24,058 nucleotides of DNA from Baffinella frigidus (taxonomy: Eukaryota > Cryptophyceae > Cryptomonadales > Baffinellaceae): the NCBI GenBank assembly GCA_026770585.1, contig MU647668.1:1-24058 (forward strand), written 5' to 3'. This document shows positions 17,740 to 24,058 of this stretch, piece by piece; the first letter of the stretch is position 1; each line of letters starts with the position of its first letter. The position numbers and the translations under genes are program-made. Under the pieces are notes generated by a model. It was not told where the DNA came from. It searched no databases and saw only the letters and a list, made by a program, of their open reading frames with translations.

Positions 17740-18323
17740 ATGTTGTCGAACACGCGATTTTCACCATCCTGATTCTAATGGGTGTGAATGTCATCAATAC
17801 ACCGCTGTTGTACAATGAACTATGCCCCCCGGTTGCATGCAACGGGAAACACGACCCATGCGAATCTGGTCCTGTCGAGGCGGTTCCACACAGTCCTATT
17901 CCGTTCAGTACAACGCGAGACCCGCACGTGTATAACTCAAATCCACACCCTGAAAGAGTGGTACCATTTGAATTACATTTGAGGAGACTACAGCGTAAAT
18001 TAGAGGAACGGGTAGAGGAATTCGAAGCGCGGGCATCGAACGACGCAATGTCAAACCCGGACACACCTGTAGAAAACCTGGACAACAAAGGAGGACCGGT
18101 GCCGGTGCCGGATGCCAAACACCCCGCCGTTGGGCATGTGATACATCAACACAAGCCCGGGATTGAGGATCATTTCAATCGTTTTTCGGATAATTTGGAC
18201 AACCGAGAAACCCCTGTTAGATCTGAACCCGAACCGCCGGGTAACATAAACATCATCGAACAGCCTCGGCATAAGCCAAACTCTGAATTGGATAGGCTTC
18301 TCGATATGTTTGGATCACCGTAA
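17631..18323 (+). CDS. Overlapping frame: separate small protein or frameshifted C-terminus of the 821-aa protein
   Basis: A 230-residue frame overlapping the preceding gene by 109 bases in the -1 frame. The first part (GWVRDELLQCETFEW, then HAIFTILILMGVNVINTPLL) looks like ordered protein continuing from the region around DEHLV of the previous gene, while the end of that gene in its own frame is Cys/Arg/Asn-rich and looks random. The second part is disordered and charged with a helix (LRRLQRKLEERVEEFEARA) and ends in LDRLLDMFGSP, a short C-terminal hydrophobic tail. Either a real overlapping gene with ATG 17,631, or one protein interrupted by an indel or a programmed shift. No canonical slippery heptamer was seen. 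Function unknown. Confidence 0.6.
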   Translation: MYRRTLGTTGWVRDELLQCETFEWTKQAYGHPVERLNVVEHAIFTILILMGVNVINTPLLYNELCPPVACNGKHDPCESGPVEAVPHSPIPFSTTRDPHVYNSNPHPERVVPFELHLRRLQRKLEERVEEFEARASNDAMSNPDTPVENLDNKGGPVPVPDAKHPAVGHVIHQHKPGIEDHFNRFSDNLDNRETPVRSEPEPPGNINIIEQPRHKPNSELDRLLDMFGSP

Positions 18324-18350
18324 AAACGGCGGTCTTTTTTATTTTTTGTC
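18324..18350 (+). terminator. T-rich 3' end
   Basis: Directly after the stop the sequence runs aaaaacggcggtc and then a T-rich run. A weak stem (ccg/cgg) overlaps the stop codon. It resembles a transcript 3' end but is not proven. Confidence 0.3.
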
Positions 18351-18392
18351 TGTTCATATCCAACACACATTGAACCCATAATACACCCTAGA

Positions 18393-18402
18393 TTTATATA
18401 AA
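18393..18402 (+). promoter_or_regulatory. TATA box of the ankyrin gene
   Basis: tttatataaa lies 39 bases before the ATG at 18,441, allowing a start of transcription about 30 bases downstream and a very short leader, as is common for DNA-virus genes. Confidence 0.5.
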
Positions 18403-18440
18403 CACCACCGTCCGGGACATTCTAACCCCAGCCTTCGATA

Positions 18441-19412
18441 ATGGATGCCGATGTTTGGTATGCAGTGTACAATGCCATCGACCAGTTTGCTTCACATAAC
18501 GACACGGGTTCAATCTGTTCGAACCCCTCTCGATTGGACGAGGTGAAGCGTTTGCTCAATGACAAAAAGTGTCAATTTGTAAATATAAACATGTCACGTG
18601 GGACTGGTAACAACCAACATAGACCATTAGAAATCGCGGTGTACCACCAAGACGCTGAACTCGTGAAAATTCTTTTAGAGGGTGGCGCAGATCCAAATCT
18701 GAGACCGGGGTCCGGTCTCACTACGCTTATGCACCGACTGGCGAGTTGGACGCAACGAAGTCTGCACCCTCTCATCATCCCAGACGACAGAGAGCCGATT
18801 TTCCGTTTGCTATCCGACCACAATGCAGACTTCAACGCGATAGATTACAGGGGGCGAACGCCACTACATAACATATACACGCTATCGTATATGCTAAATT
18901 CAACTGTAACAAACCCAACCCCCATCGGCGTGGACACTTCACTGGAAACGCTGTTTATAAAATACGGCGCCGACGTGTCCAAGAGAACGCCCGATGGCGG
19001 TACGGCGCTCTACTTAGCCATTTTCACGGAATGTGCGGAGCGGGTACAATTTCTCATTGACCACGGGGCAGACGTAAACGAACGATATCATCTAAATCGC
19101 ACACCTCTACACACGGTCGTTGCGAACACGGATATCGACGGGGACATTAACAGCGAAAATATGGTTAAACTTCTTATGGGGAACGGGGCGAACGCAGATG
19201 AGGACGACCAGGGGTACACCGCCGCCGATCTAGCGTATCTGGAAGGGTTCCCGTCTCTTTCCACCTTCATAGACAAACAGTTCCAGATTCGTCGACAACG
19301 AGACATAGCATTTGTCATGGGGCAACATCCTTGTTTAGGAGGGGGTTCGATGGTGCAATGGTTGGACCCAGAATTGGCCAGGATGGTCTTAAACCGAACA
19401 CGGATGCGATAG
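18441..19412 (+). CDS. Ankyrin-repeat protein with the same C-terminal box as the WD40 protein
   Basis: 323 residues, about five to six ankyrin repeats spanning roughly residues 58-270: RPLEIAVYHQDAELVKILLE-GGADPN (61-86), EPIFRLLSDHNADFN (118-132), GRTPLHNI...LFIKYGADVS (138-180), GGTALYLAI...FLIDHGADVN (186-213), RTPLHTVV...LLMGNGANAD (220-253), GYTAADLAYLEG (258-269). Ankyrin repeats bind other proteins. The C-terminal 35 residues are a separate box: AFVMGQHPCLG (289-300), then QWLDPELARMVL (306-317), matching the WD40 protein's tail. Viral ankyrin proteins often end in an F-box-like domain that recruits host ubiquitin ligases; a like role here is inference. Start fixed by the TATA box and a single good ATG. 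Confidence 0.9.
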   Translation: MDADVWYAVYNAIDQFASHNDTGSICSNPSRLDEVKRLLNDKKCQFVNINMSRGTGNNQHRPLEIAVYHQDAELVKILLEGGADPNLRPGSGLTTLMHRLASWTQRSLHPLIIPDDREPIFRLLSDHNADFNAIDYRGRTPLHNIYTLSYMLNSTVTNPTPIGVDTSLETLFIKYGADVSKRTPDGGTALYLAIFTECAERVQFLIDHGADVNERYHLNRTPLHTVVANTDIDGDINSENMVKLLMGNGANADEDDQGYTAADLAYLEGFPSLSTFIDKQFQIRRQRDIAFVMGQHPCLGGGSMVQWLDPELARMVLNRTRMR

Positions 19413-19431
19413 TCTGAAACTGGCGGAGGAA

Positions 19432-19665
19432 GCAACGGGTTTCCCCGCCGCCCGGAACCCGGAACCCGGAACCCGGAACCCGGAACCCGGAACCCGGAAC
19501 CCGTTGCGAAGCAACGGGGTCTGCGAAGCAACGGGGTGCTGTGAAGCAACGGGGTGCTGTGAAGCAACGGGGTGCTGCGAAGCAACGGGTTGCTGCTACG
19601 CAACGGGGGTTCCCACCGCCCGTTGCTGCGAAGCAACGGGGTGTTGTGAAGCAACGGGGTCCCCA
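19432..19665. repeat. Palindromic repeat cluster 1 (GGAACCC tandem + CCCGTTGC-GCAACGGG stems)
   Basis: Six tandem cggaaccc units followed by repeated short stems (gttgcgaagcaacgggg, gctgtgaagcaacgggg, gctacgcaacggggg), each 7-8 bp with a 2-4-base loop. Lies between the converging 3' ends of the ankyrin gene (+) and the GNAT gene (-). Frames crossing it (repetitive Arg/Cys/Leu/Ser peptides) are artefacts. Confidence 0.9.
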
Positions 19666-19714
19666 TAACACAACAGAGATGGTTTCGGGTTGGGTTGGTG
19701 TAATTAAAACAAAT

Positions 19715-20542
19715 TTACTCCAATCCGGGATCGCTCAATATGAGGTCGTCAAATTTGAATCGCATCCGCTGTTGAACTGCATATCTCCGTGACCCAGCAT
19801 AAATCACCGATTTGAAATTGGCGGGGTCACCCTGCATTGCGATTTCCCACCCGGGTAAATTGGACTTGTCTGTGAACCCATTCTCGACATAAAACGCAAG
19901 ATTCTCTTCGAACCATTCGTCTCGTTGAATGCTACAGGAAATCCACGCGACCAACTCGCGTCCGTCGTGGCTTCTCTGTTCCTTCTTGGCTGCAAGGTGA
20001 AAAAGCTGTTCTTCGTCTTTGTCTTTGATTGCAACTTGCTCGTCAAAAACGATGTCTTGTAGGTCTTCATCTTCGAAGGTTGTCATGTGAAGGTTTATGA
20101 TGTATGTTAACATATTTGATCCATGTCTGTGTCGACGATGGTAACGGTCTACAAGGATGTAGAGCAGTTGTGCATCAGGAGTTGAATCCTTGATCTGAAG
20201 TTGGTACAACAGAAAGCCGACTACCTCGGTACCGACAAATGCAAGAACACCACGCGTTGTATACACCTCACGCAATGCTTTAGCATCTCTGACCATGTTG
20301 CGATATGAGTGCAGAGTGTCGTTATGATGCCGGAACTGTTTCTTCGCAAGTGGTGGCACGGCTAACTTAAGGTGCATGTAAACTGCATTATAAAATCGAC
20401 AATTTCGCCCACAAAGCTTCAAGACGGAATTGATGTGATTCTGATTTCGGACATCCATGTTTAGATATCGGATATTCGCATCAGTTGGTGGGTCAAGTAC
20501 CCCCTCCATTTTATGTTTAGTTGTGACGACCACTTGCTCCAT
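19715..20542 (-). CDS. GNAT-like N-acetyltransferase
   Basis: 275 residues from ATG 20,542; an ATG at 20,509 (MEGVLDPPTDAN) is an alternative that would suit a TATA box just before 20,542. GNAT-fold features: a beta-hairpin (VLAFVGTEVVGFLLYQL, residues 99-115), the strand-turn-helix that binds the CoA pyrophosphate (LLYILVDRYHRRHRHGSN, 126-143, with the R-x-x-H/R-G-S/x turn in place of the usual Q/R-x-x-G-x-G/A), and the late ENLAFYVENGF block (213-223) typical of GNAT C-termini. An acidic insertion (EDEDLQDIVFDEQ) lies between. The substrate cannot be predicted. The gene converges with ankyrin gene 1 and diverges from ankyrin gene 2. Confidence 0.7.
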   Translation of the reverse strand: MEQVVVTTKHKMEGVLDPPTDANIRYLNMDVRNQNHINSVLKLCGRNCRFYNAVYMHLKLAVPPLAKKQFRHHNDTLHSYRNMVRDAKALREVYTTRGVLAFVGTEVVGFLLYQLQIKDSTPDAQLLYILVDRYHRRHRHGSNMLTYIINLHMTTFEDEDLQDIVFDEQVAIKDKDEEQLFHLAAKKEQRSHDGRELVAWISCSIQRDEWFEENLAFYVENGFTDKSNLPGWEIAMQGDPANFKSVIYAGSRRYAVQQRMRFKFDDLILSDPGLE

Positions 20543-20548
20543 TATATA
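20543..20548 (-). promoter_or_regulatory. TATA-like motif before the GNAT gene
   Basis: tatata on the minus strand, directly before ATG 20,542 and about 34 bases before ATG 20,509. If it is the true TATA box, the protein starts at 20,509. Confidence 0.35.
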
Positions 20549-20655
20549 ACTATGCAATTAAATTTCTCCAAGTGATCAACATCGTGAGCATGTATGAAGA
20601 CACTTGTGTTTTTTTTCTCGAAAAGGTACCGTATATTACAAACTCGCGATTTCTT

Positions 20656-20849
20656 GCTGCTACGCAACGGGTTCCCCCGCCGCCCGGAACCCGGAACCCG
20701 TTGCTTCGCAACGGGTTGCTGCAACGCAACGGGTTGCTGCTACGCAACGGGGTCCCCCGCCGCCCGTTGCTGCGAAGCAACGGGTTGCTGTGAAGCAACG
20801 GGGTGCTGCTACGCAACGGGGGGTTCCCGCCACCCGTTGTTAGCAACGG
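20656..20849. repeat. Palindromic repeat cluster 2
   Basis: Same building blocks as cluster 1 and in the same orientation: gctacgcaacgggttccc, two cggaaccc units, then gttgcttcgcaacgggttgc and several variants. Lies in the divergent promoter region between the GNAT gene and ankyrin gene 2. Confidence 0.9.
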
Positions 20850-20852
20850 CCA

Positions 20853-21016
20853 CCGGTATCAAAATTCCAAACGGTTAAATTCCAGACGGGTTTTAATTCC
20901 AGACAGCCATCGGTATCAAAATTCCAGACGGTTTTTAATTCCAGACGATTTTTAATTCCAGACGGTTTTTAATTCCAGACGGTTTTAATTCCAGACGGTT
21001 TTTAATTCCAGACAGT
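20853..21016. repeat. Tandem array of TTTTTAATTCCAGACGG
   Basis: Nine copies of aattccaRac with 16-18-base spacing, the last five nearly perfect (tttttaattccagacgg). Two copies are preceded by ccRtcggtatcaaaattcc-like sequence. It ends about 125 bases before ATG 21,141, in a divergent intergenic region, so it may be a binding-site array or a simple satellite. There are no variable spacers, so it is not a CRISPR. Confidence 0.9.
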
Positions 21017-21140
21017 CAAACCCAAGATAAGCATCGAAATATTCCAAACATCCCATCGTCCCACCAAAGCTCAGCGGTGACACGCCACGAGCGGTTGTGT
21101 ATTTCAATTGACACACCACCACTGCGCATTGCATTTGCAA

Positions 21141-23591
21141 ATGGCCGACATTGTACCTGGTGCAGTTGATCCAGATGGCGGCAACCGCGACGACGGAGAC
21201 GCCATGTCGATGCGATCCAGTGATTATGGCAGTAGTGGCGACGATATGAGTGACAGCGACAATGATATGAGTGCTACCAGATGCGACGACGGGGAACAGC
21301 AGAGACGGCTGCGCAGTCGACAGGAGATTTTCGAGATGTTAGACAGGGAATACGTTCCAGCGGAGATCATGCGTGTGCGTGCGAAGATCTCGGCAAACGG
21401 CTTTTTGGAGAATTACGGTGGAACCTGCACACGCTTTGAAGGAGCAAGCGATTTGGCAGAGGCATGTGTATGGCTGAATGCATTGACGAGCGATGACGCG
21501 TGGCTGGACGAGCTCAGGGTCAGCCGACGCTTGCCGCTGGGGCCCAGACTACGATATGGTGACTGCCGACCTTCGGCCAAGACGGGTCCAGCCTCATGTC
21601 GCAAGAAACGAGAGTGTACATGCAACACAAGCTTCCGCTGTGAGGCTATCTTAGCGTTCATGAGCGGTCTGCTCTCGTATCAGACCACGGAGACGGCAAC
21701 GAAGACCCCGACTCTCATGGCGATTAACGTTGTCGACTTTATGGTCCAGAACATTGCTCATGTCGACGCTCCGGGCTTTGTAAGGCTCCTCCGGGCTCAC
21801 ATTTTTGCATGCGCGTTTAAACTTAATAAGTTTGCGGGTGACATGCCGGAATATTTGAAGGACCCGGAGTACCAAGATGTTTTCAACGCGTTGCAGTTAT
21901 CCGCGAGATCAAACCTGATACCGTTGGTTGTGATGAGGACGCTCTTGGAGGCTCGTGTGGACGTCGATTCTACAACACGCGGCGGGAGAACATCGCTAAT
22001 GCTCGTTATGTGTGGTTCGCATACGGCACTGGCTCTCGAAAAGGTGAAACTTCTGCTGGAATACGGTGCACACATCGACGCCTATGACGATGGGTTCCGA
22101 AACGTTCTACACTACGCGGTTGACGGTGGATTCCTCGACGGGTTGAGATTGGTCTTGGAAGCACGGCGGAAGATAATCAAACACGAACATGGAAGGCAAG
22201 GCCGGCAATTGACGGGATCGGGGGCGGTGCATCGGACTGCGGAACGTTGGGGGGGATGTCGCATTACCGGGCTTGGTCATTGGCCACTGGGTGACGACTG
22301 CGTTGGGGCTGTGCGCCCTCTATACATCGACCCGCTGCACATGCCCGACGCAGAGAACCAGACACCGTTAACGATCGCCACTGGTATCTGTTTGAGGCCG
22401 TACTCGTTTAGCATCAAGCACCGCAACGAACGACGGAAGGAGATAATCAAGATGCTGTTAGACGCAGGTTCGGACGCTGACTTCGATCTCTACCGACCAC
22501 CCTGTGCGCCTGATTGGGAGCATATGGAGATGCGGATTGAGGCTGTCCGTGAAGAACGTATCGACAATGGTTGGGAATCATATGAGCTCAACGCTCCGCT
22601 TGCTACGAAACCACCATTCTTATGTCATGGCGCCATCAGCGGTCTCAAATGCCGTAATGGGACGACCCTGATCAGAATCGCAGTACGGAAGGAATTTTAC
22701 GACGTGTGTATTTGGGTTGGCGCCGACGTGGTGCGTGAGTTCATCGACATCGAGAACAGTGACTTTCCCGAGGACATCGAAGACGAGGAGTTAGGGAAAA
22801 TGTTCAGCACTTGCAAGGGGGCACGTTTCGACTTTTACGAATCCGAGGAATATGTGTCTGGCGAATTTGGTGATGAGGGCATCGGCATTCCTGGGGACAT
22901 GCCCAAAATAGACGGTGCAGACTTGGACATATTCTTCGACGTACCGGATTCATTTGATGGCGAGTACGGCGACACCGTGTACAGGACGAAAGCACTCCTC
23001 TCAAGCGACAAGTCACCCAAAAAACCATGGGCTTCAACCATAAAAATTGCTCTGCGTTTTCCGCGGGGGCCATATCCCTCGGAATTTGATGACGCTGGTC
23101 CAACCGTGCTTCGTATTGAGACCACGGTCCGGGAGCACCTCACATGCCTGCAGCACGCGGCAAAATGCCCCTTTCAACAGACGCGGAACATCATGATCCG
23201 CTCCGCAATGTCCATGTGCAACCCTCTCTTGGAAGACAGCTGTGGCAGGTCGGCTGCCCAGATCATGGAAAAGACACTGGCAGAGGCGGAGGCCTCGAAC
23301 CTCCCCAACCAAAATGAAATTGTCCCCGGCACACCGCCGTGGGATAGACCCCAGGTTTACAAGTTACCGAGCAAAACTGACAGACATCTGTTAGAGCGTA
23401 TGAAAAAAGACCAAGACGCTATGTTGGCTTACCTCAATCTGGACGTGTTGGAAAAGCAGCCTCATATCGAGATCACACCGGACCTTCCGGTGAAAATAGA
23501 ATCAAGTGAGAAGAAGCCCCGCGTCTCGCCGTTTCACCAGATCCCCGTGGACGTGTGCCGAATGATCCACTCGTTCGTGGTCGCCAAGTGA
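21141..23591 (+). CDS. Large ankyrin-repeat protein (816 aa)
   Basis: ATG 21,141 is the first true ATG of the frame. N-terminus acidic and Ser/Asp-rich (residues 5-50), then a helical region with a Cys cluster (CRKKRECTCN, near 155). Ankyrin repeats are recognisable at about residues 269-345 (GGRTSLMLVMCGSHTAL..KVKLLLEYGAHIDA; NVLHYAVDGGFLDGLRLVLE) and 406-449 (NQTPLTIATGI ... IIKMLLDAGSDADFD), separated by a Gly/Arg-rich insertion of about 50 residues that breaks the repeat register. An acidic central region follows (IDIENSDFPEDIEDEELG). The C-terminus FHQIPVDVCRMIHSFV resembles the start of an F-box helix and faintly the RM-I/L tail of the WD40 and ankyrin proteins. Likely a protein-binding adaptor; target unknown. 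Confidence 0.85.
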   Translation: MADIVPGAVDPDGGNRDDGDAMSMRSSDYGSSGDDMSDSDNDMSATRCDDGEQQRRLRSRQEIFEMLDREYVPAEIMRVRAKISANGFLENYGGTCTRFEGASDLAEACVWLNALTSDDAWLDELRVSRRLPLGPRLRYGDCRPSAKTGPASCRKKRECTCNTSFRCEAILAFMSGLLSYQTTETATKTPTLMAINVVDFMVQNIAHVDAPGFVRLLRAHIFACAFKLNKFAGDMPEYLKDPEYQDVFNALQLSARSNLIPLVVMRTLLEARVDVDSTTRGGRTSLMLVMCGSHTALALEKVKLLLEYGAHIDAYDDGFRNVLHYAVDGGFLDGLRLVLEARRKIIKHEHGRQGRQLTGSGAVHRTAERWGGCRITGLGHWPLGDDCVGAVRPLYIDPLHMPDAENQTPLTIATGICLRPYSFSIKHRNERRKEIIKMLLDAGSDADFDLYRPPCAPDWEHMEMRIEAVREERIDNGWESYELNAPLATKPPFLCHGAISGLKCRNGTTLIRIAVRKEFYDVCIWVGADVVREFIDIENSDFPEDIEDEELGKMFSTCKGARFDFYESEEYVSGEFGDEGIGIPGDMPKIDGADLDIFFDVPDSFDGEYGDTVYRTKALLSSDKSPKKPWASTIKIALRFPRGPYPSEFDDAGPTVLRIETTVREHLTCLQHAAKCPFQQTRNIMIRSAMSMCNPLLEDSCGRSAAQIMEKTLAEAEASNLPNQNEIVPGTPPWDRPQVYKLPSKTDRHLLERMKKDQDAMLAYLNLDVLEKQPHIEITPDLPVKIESSEKKPRVSPFHQIPVDVCRMIHSFVVAK

Positions 23592-23658
23592 GACCGGGTA
23601 GCGAAAACTAGGAGGGGTGGTGTGGTCGCGGTGAACTGTATCCTTTTTGGCTTTATTA

Positions 23659-23664
23659 AATAAA
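23659..23664 (+). terminator. Possible polyadenylation signal (AATAAA)
   Basis: aataaa, 68 bases after the stop of ankyrin gene 2, within ctttattaaataaatacg. The motif is frequent by chance, so support is modest. Confidence 0.35.
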
Positions 23665-23690
23665 TACGAACAACTCCACGTGTCTGCAAA

Positions 23691-23871
23691 GCAGACCCCG
23701 TTGCGTAGCAGAACCCGTTGCGAAGCAGACCCCGTTGCGAAGCAGACCCCGTTGCGAAGCAACGGGTTCCGGGTTCCGGGTTCCGGGTTCCGGGTTCCGG
23801 GGCCTGTGTTGCAACGGGGCCTGTGTTGCAACGGGTGGCGATGAGACCCGTTGTGAAGCAACGGGGTCTCC
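23691..23871. repeat. Palindromic repeat cluster 3, inverted relative to clusters 1 and 2
   Basis: Stems first (gcagaccccgttgcgaag, several copies), then tandem ggttccg units, then two gcctgtgttgcaacggg units. Order and strand are the reverse of cluster 1, so clusters 1 and 3 bracket the GNAT and ankyrin 2 genes as inverted repeats. Confidence 0.9.
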
Positions 23872-23875
23872 AAAG

Positions 23876-23907
23876 TTGGCGAAGTTTCATTAATGAATCT
23901 TCGCCAA
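23876..23907. repeat. Near-perfect 32-bp palindrome
   Basis: ttggcgaag and cttcgccaa flank a near-palindromic tttcattaatgaat. It directly follows repeat cluster 3. The remaining bases to 24,058 show no gene. Confidence 0.8.
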
Positions 23908-24058
23908 ATAACCGACATCTTATCCATTCAAAAAACCTCCTCCAAAAAGTTGTCTGTAACTCGGAAACTAAGCCTCAATTCGCGATTTCCTTGAAATGTT
24001 TTTGGGATGTTGTTTCAATAGAAAAGATGTCGGTCCATGTCTGTGACCAGATTTTGAT

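Larger units (their letters stand above)
14527..24058. mobile_element. Candidate endogenous DNA-virus segment
   Basis: From the broken zinc-finger array to the right edge, composition, gene density and gene content change: a terminase-type ATPase, a large unknown protein, ankyrin proteins and a GNAT protein packed with short gaps, no telomere-like repeats or CT tracts, and gap-specific palindromic repeats. The terminase points to a tailed-phage/herpes/mirus-type virion module. The right boundary is outside the window. Alternatively only the terminase portion is viral and the rest is host accessory DNA. Confidence 0.6.

Noticed and set aside
19315-19671. Minus-strand frames rich in CFA/PLLRS peptides (also near 20,550-20,846 and 23,534-23,890)
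   Set aside because: They are translations of the GCAACGGG/GGAACC palindromic clusters in various frames, with no independent protein signal.
20853-21016. CRISPR-like array
   Set aside because: Units are contiguous with almost no spacer between them and the setting is eukaryotic/viral; it is a plain tandem repeat.

Overview
The window looks like nuclear DNA of a unicellular eukaryote, most likely a microalga. The evidence is long degenerate blocks of plant/algal-type telomere repeat (TTTAGGG/CCCTAAA variants), a hAT-type transposase with a GT-AG intron, WD40 and C2H2 zinc-finger genes, several families of inverted-repeat miniature elements, and long CT microsatellites. I cannot name the species. 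The sequence divides near base 14,526 into two unlike parts.

Bases 1-14,526 are repeat-rich host-like DNA, probably subtelomeric. From the left: the 5' half of a BED-finger/DUF659 hAT transposase (minus strand, running off the left edge); a perfect 29-bp-arm palindrome; a WD40 protein gene; degenerate telomere-like blocks; a field of small inverted-repeat elements (4.2-5.8 kb); a CT tract; a duplicated segment (copy 1 at 6.2-7.5 kb, copy 2 at 12.7-14.2 kb) that ends in each copy in the 3' end of a C2H2 zinc-finger array; about 1 kb of inverted-orientation telomere-like repeat (7.6-8.6 kb); an acidic low-complexity protein; a broken zinc-finger gene (9.9-10.4 kb); and two larger fold-back elements (11.0-12.0 kb).

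Bases 14,527-24,058 look like an integrated DNA-virus segment. The zinc-finger array breaks off in mid-finger and 16 bases later an open frame begins for the ATPase half of a terminase large subunit, with a Walker A of the TPRRFGKT type. Arginine-rich Walker A motifs of this kind are characteristic of herpesvirus and mirusvirus-like packaging ATPases and differ from the FtsK-like packaging ATPases of ordinary algal giant viruses. Next come a large unrecognised protein (821 residues), an overlapping second frame that may be its frameshifted C-terminus, an ankyrin protein, a GNAT-like acetyltransferase on the minus strand, and an 816-residue ankyrin protein. Three clusters of short palindromes built on CCCGTTGC/GCAACGGG plus GGAACC tandem repeats sit exactly in the gaps between the last genes.

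The strongest link between the two halves is a shared C-terminal box: the WD40 protein in the host-like part and the first ankyrin protein in the virus-like part end in the same roughly 28-residue motif (AF-MG-HP-LG..S.V..LD....RM.L). This suggests a common adaptor tail, perhaps F-box-like, joined to different repeat domains and exchanged between host and virus. The terminase is truncated, so the segment is probably a relic or a rearranged edge of a larger insertion; the other frames are long and open, apart from the possible frameshift at 17.6-17.7 kb.
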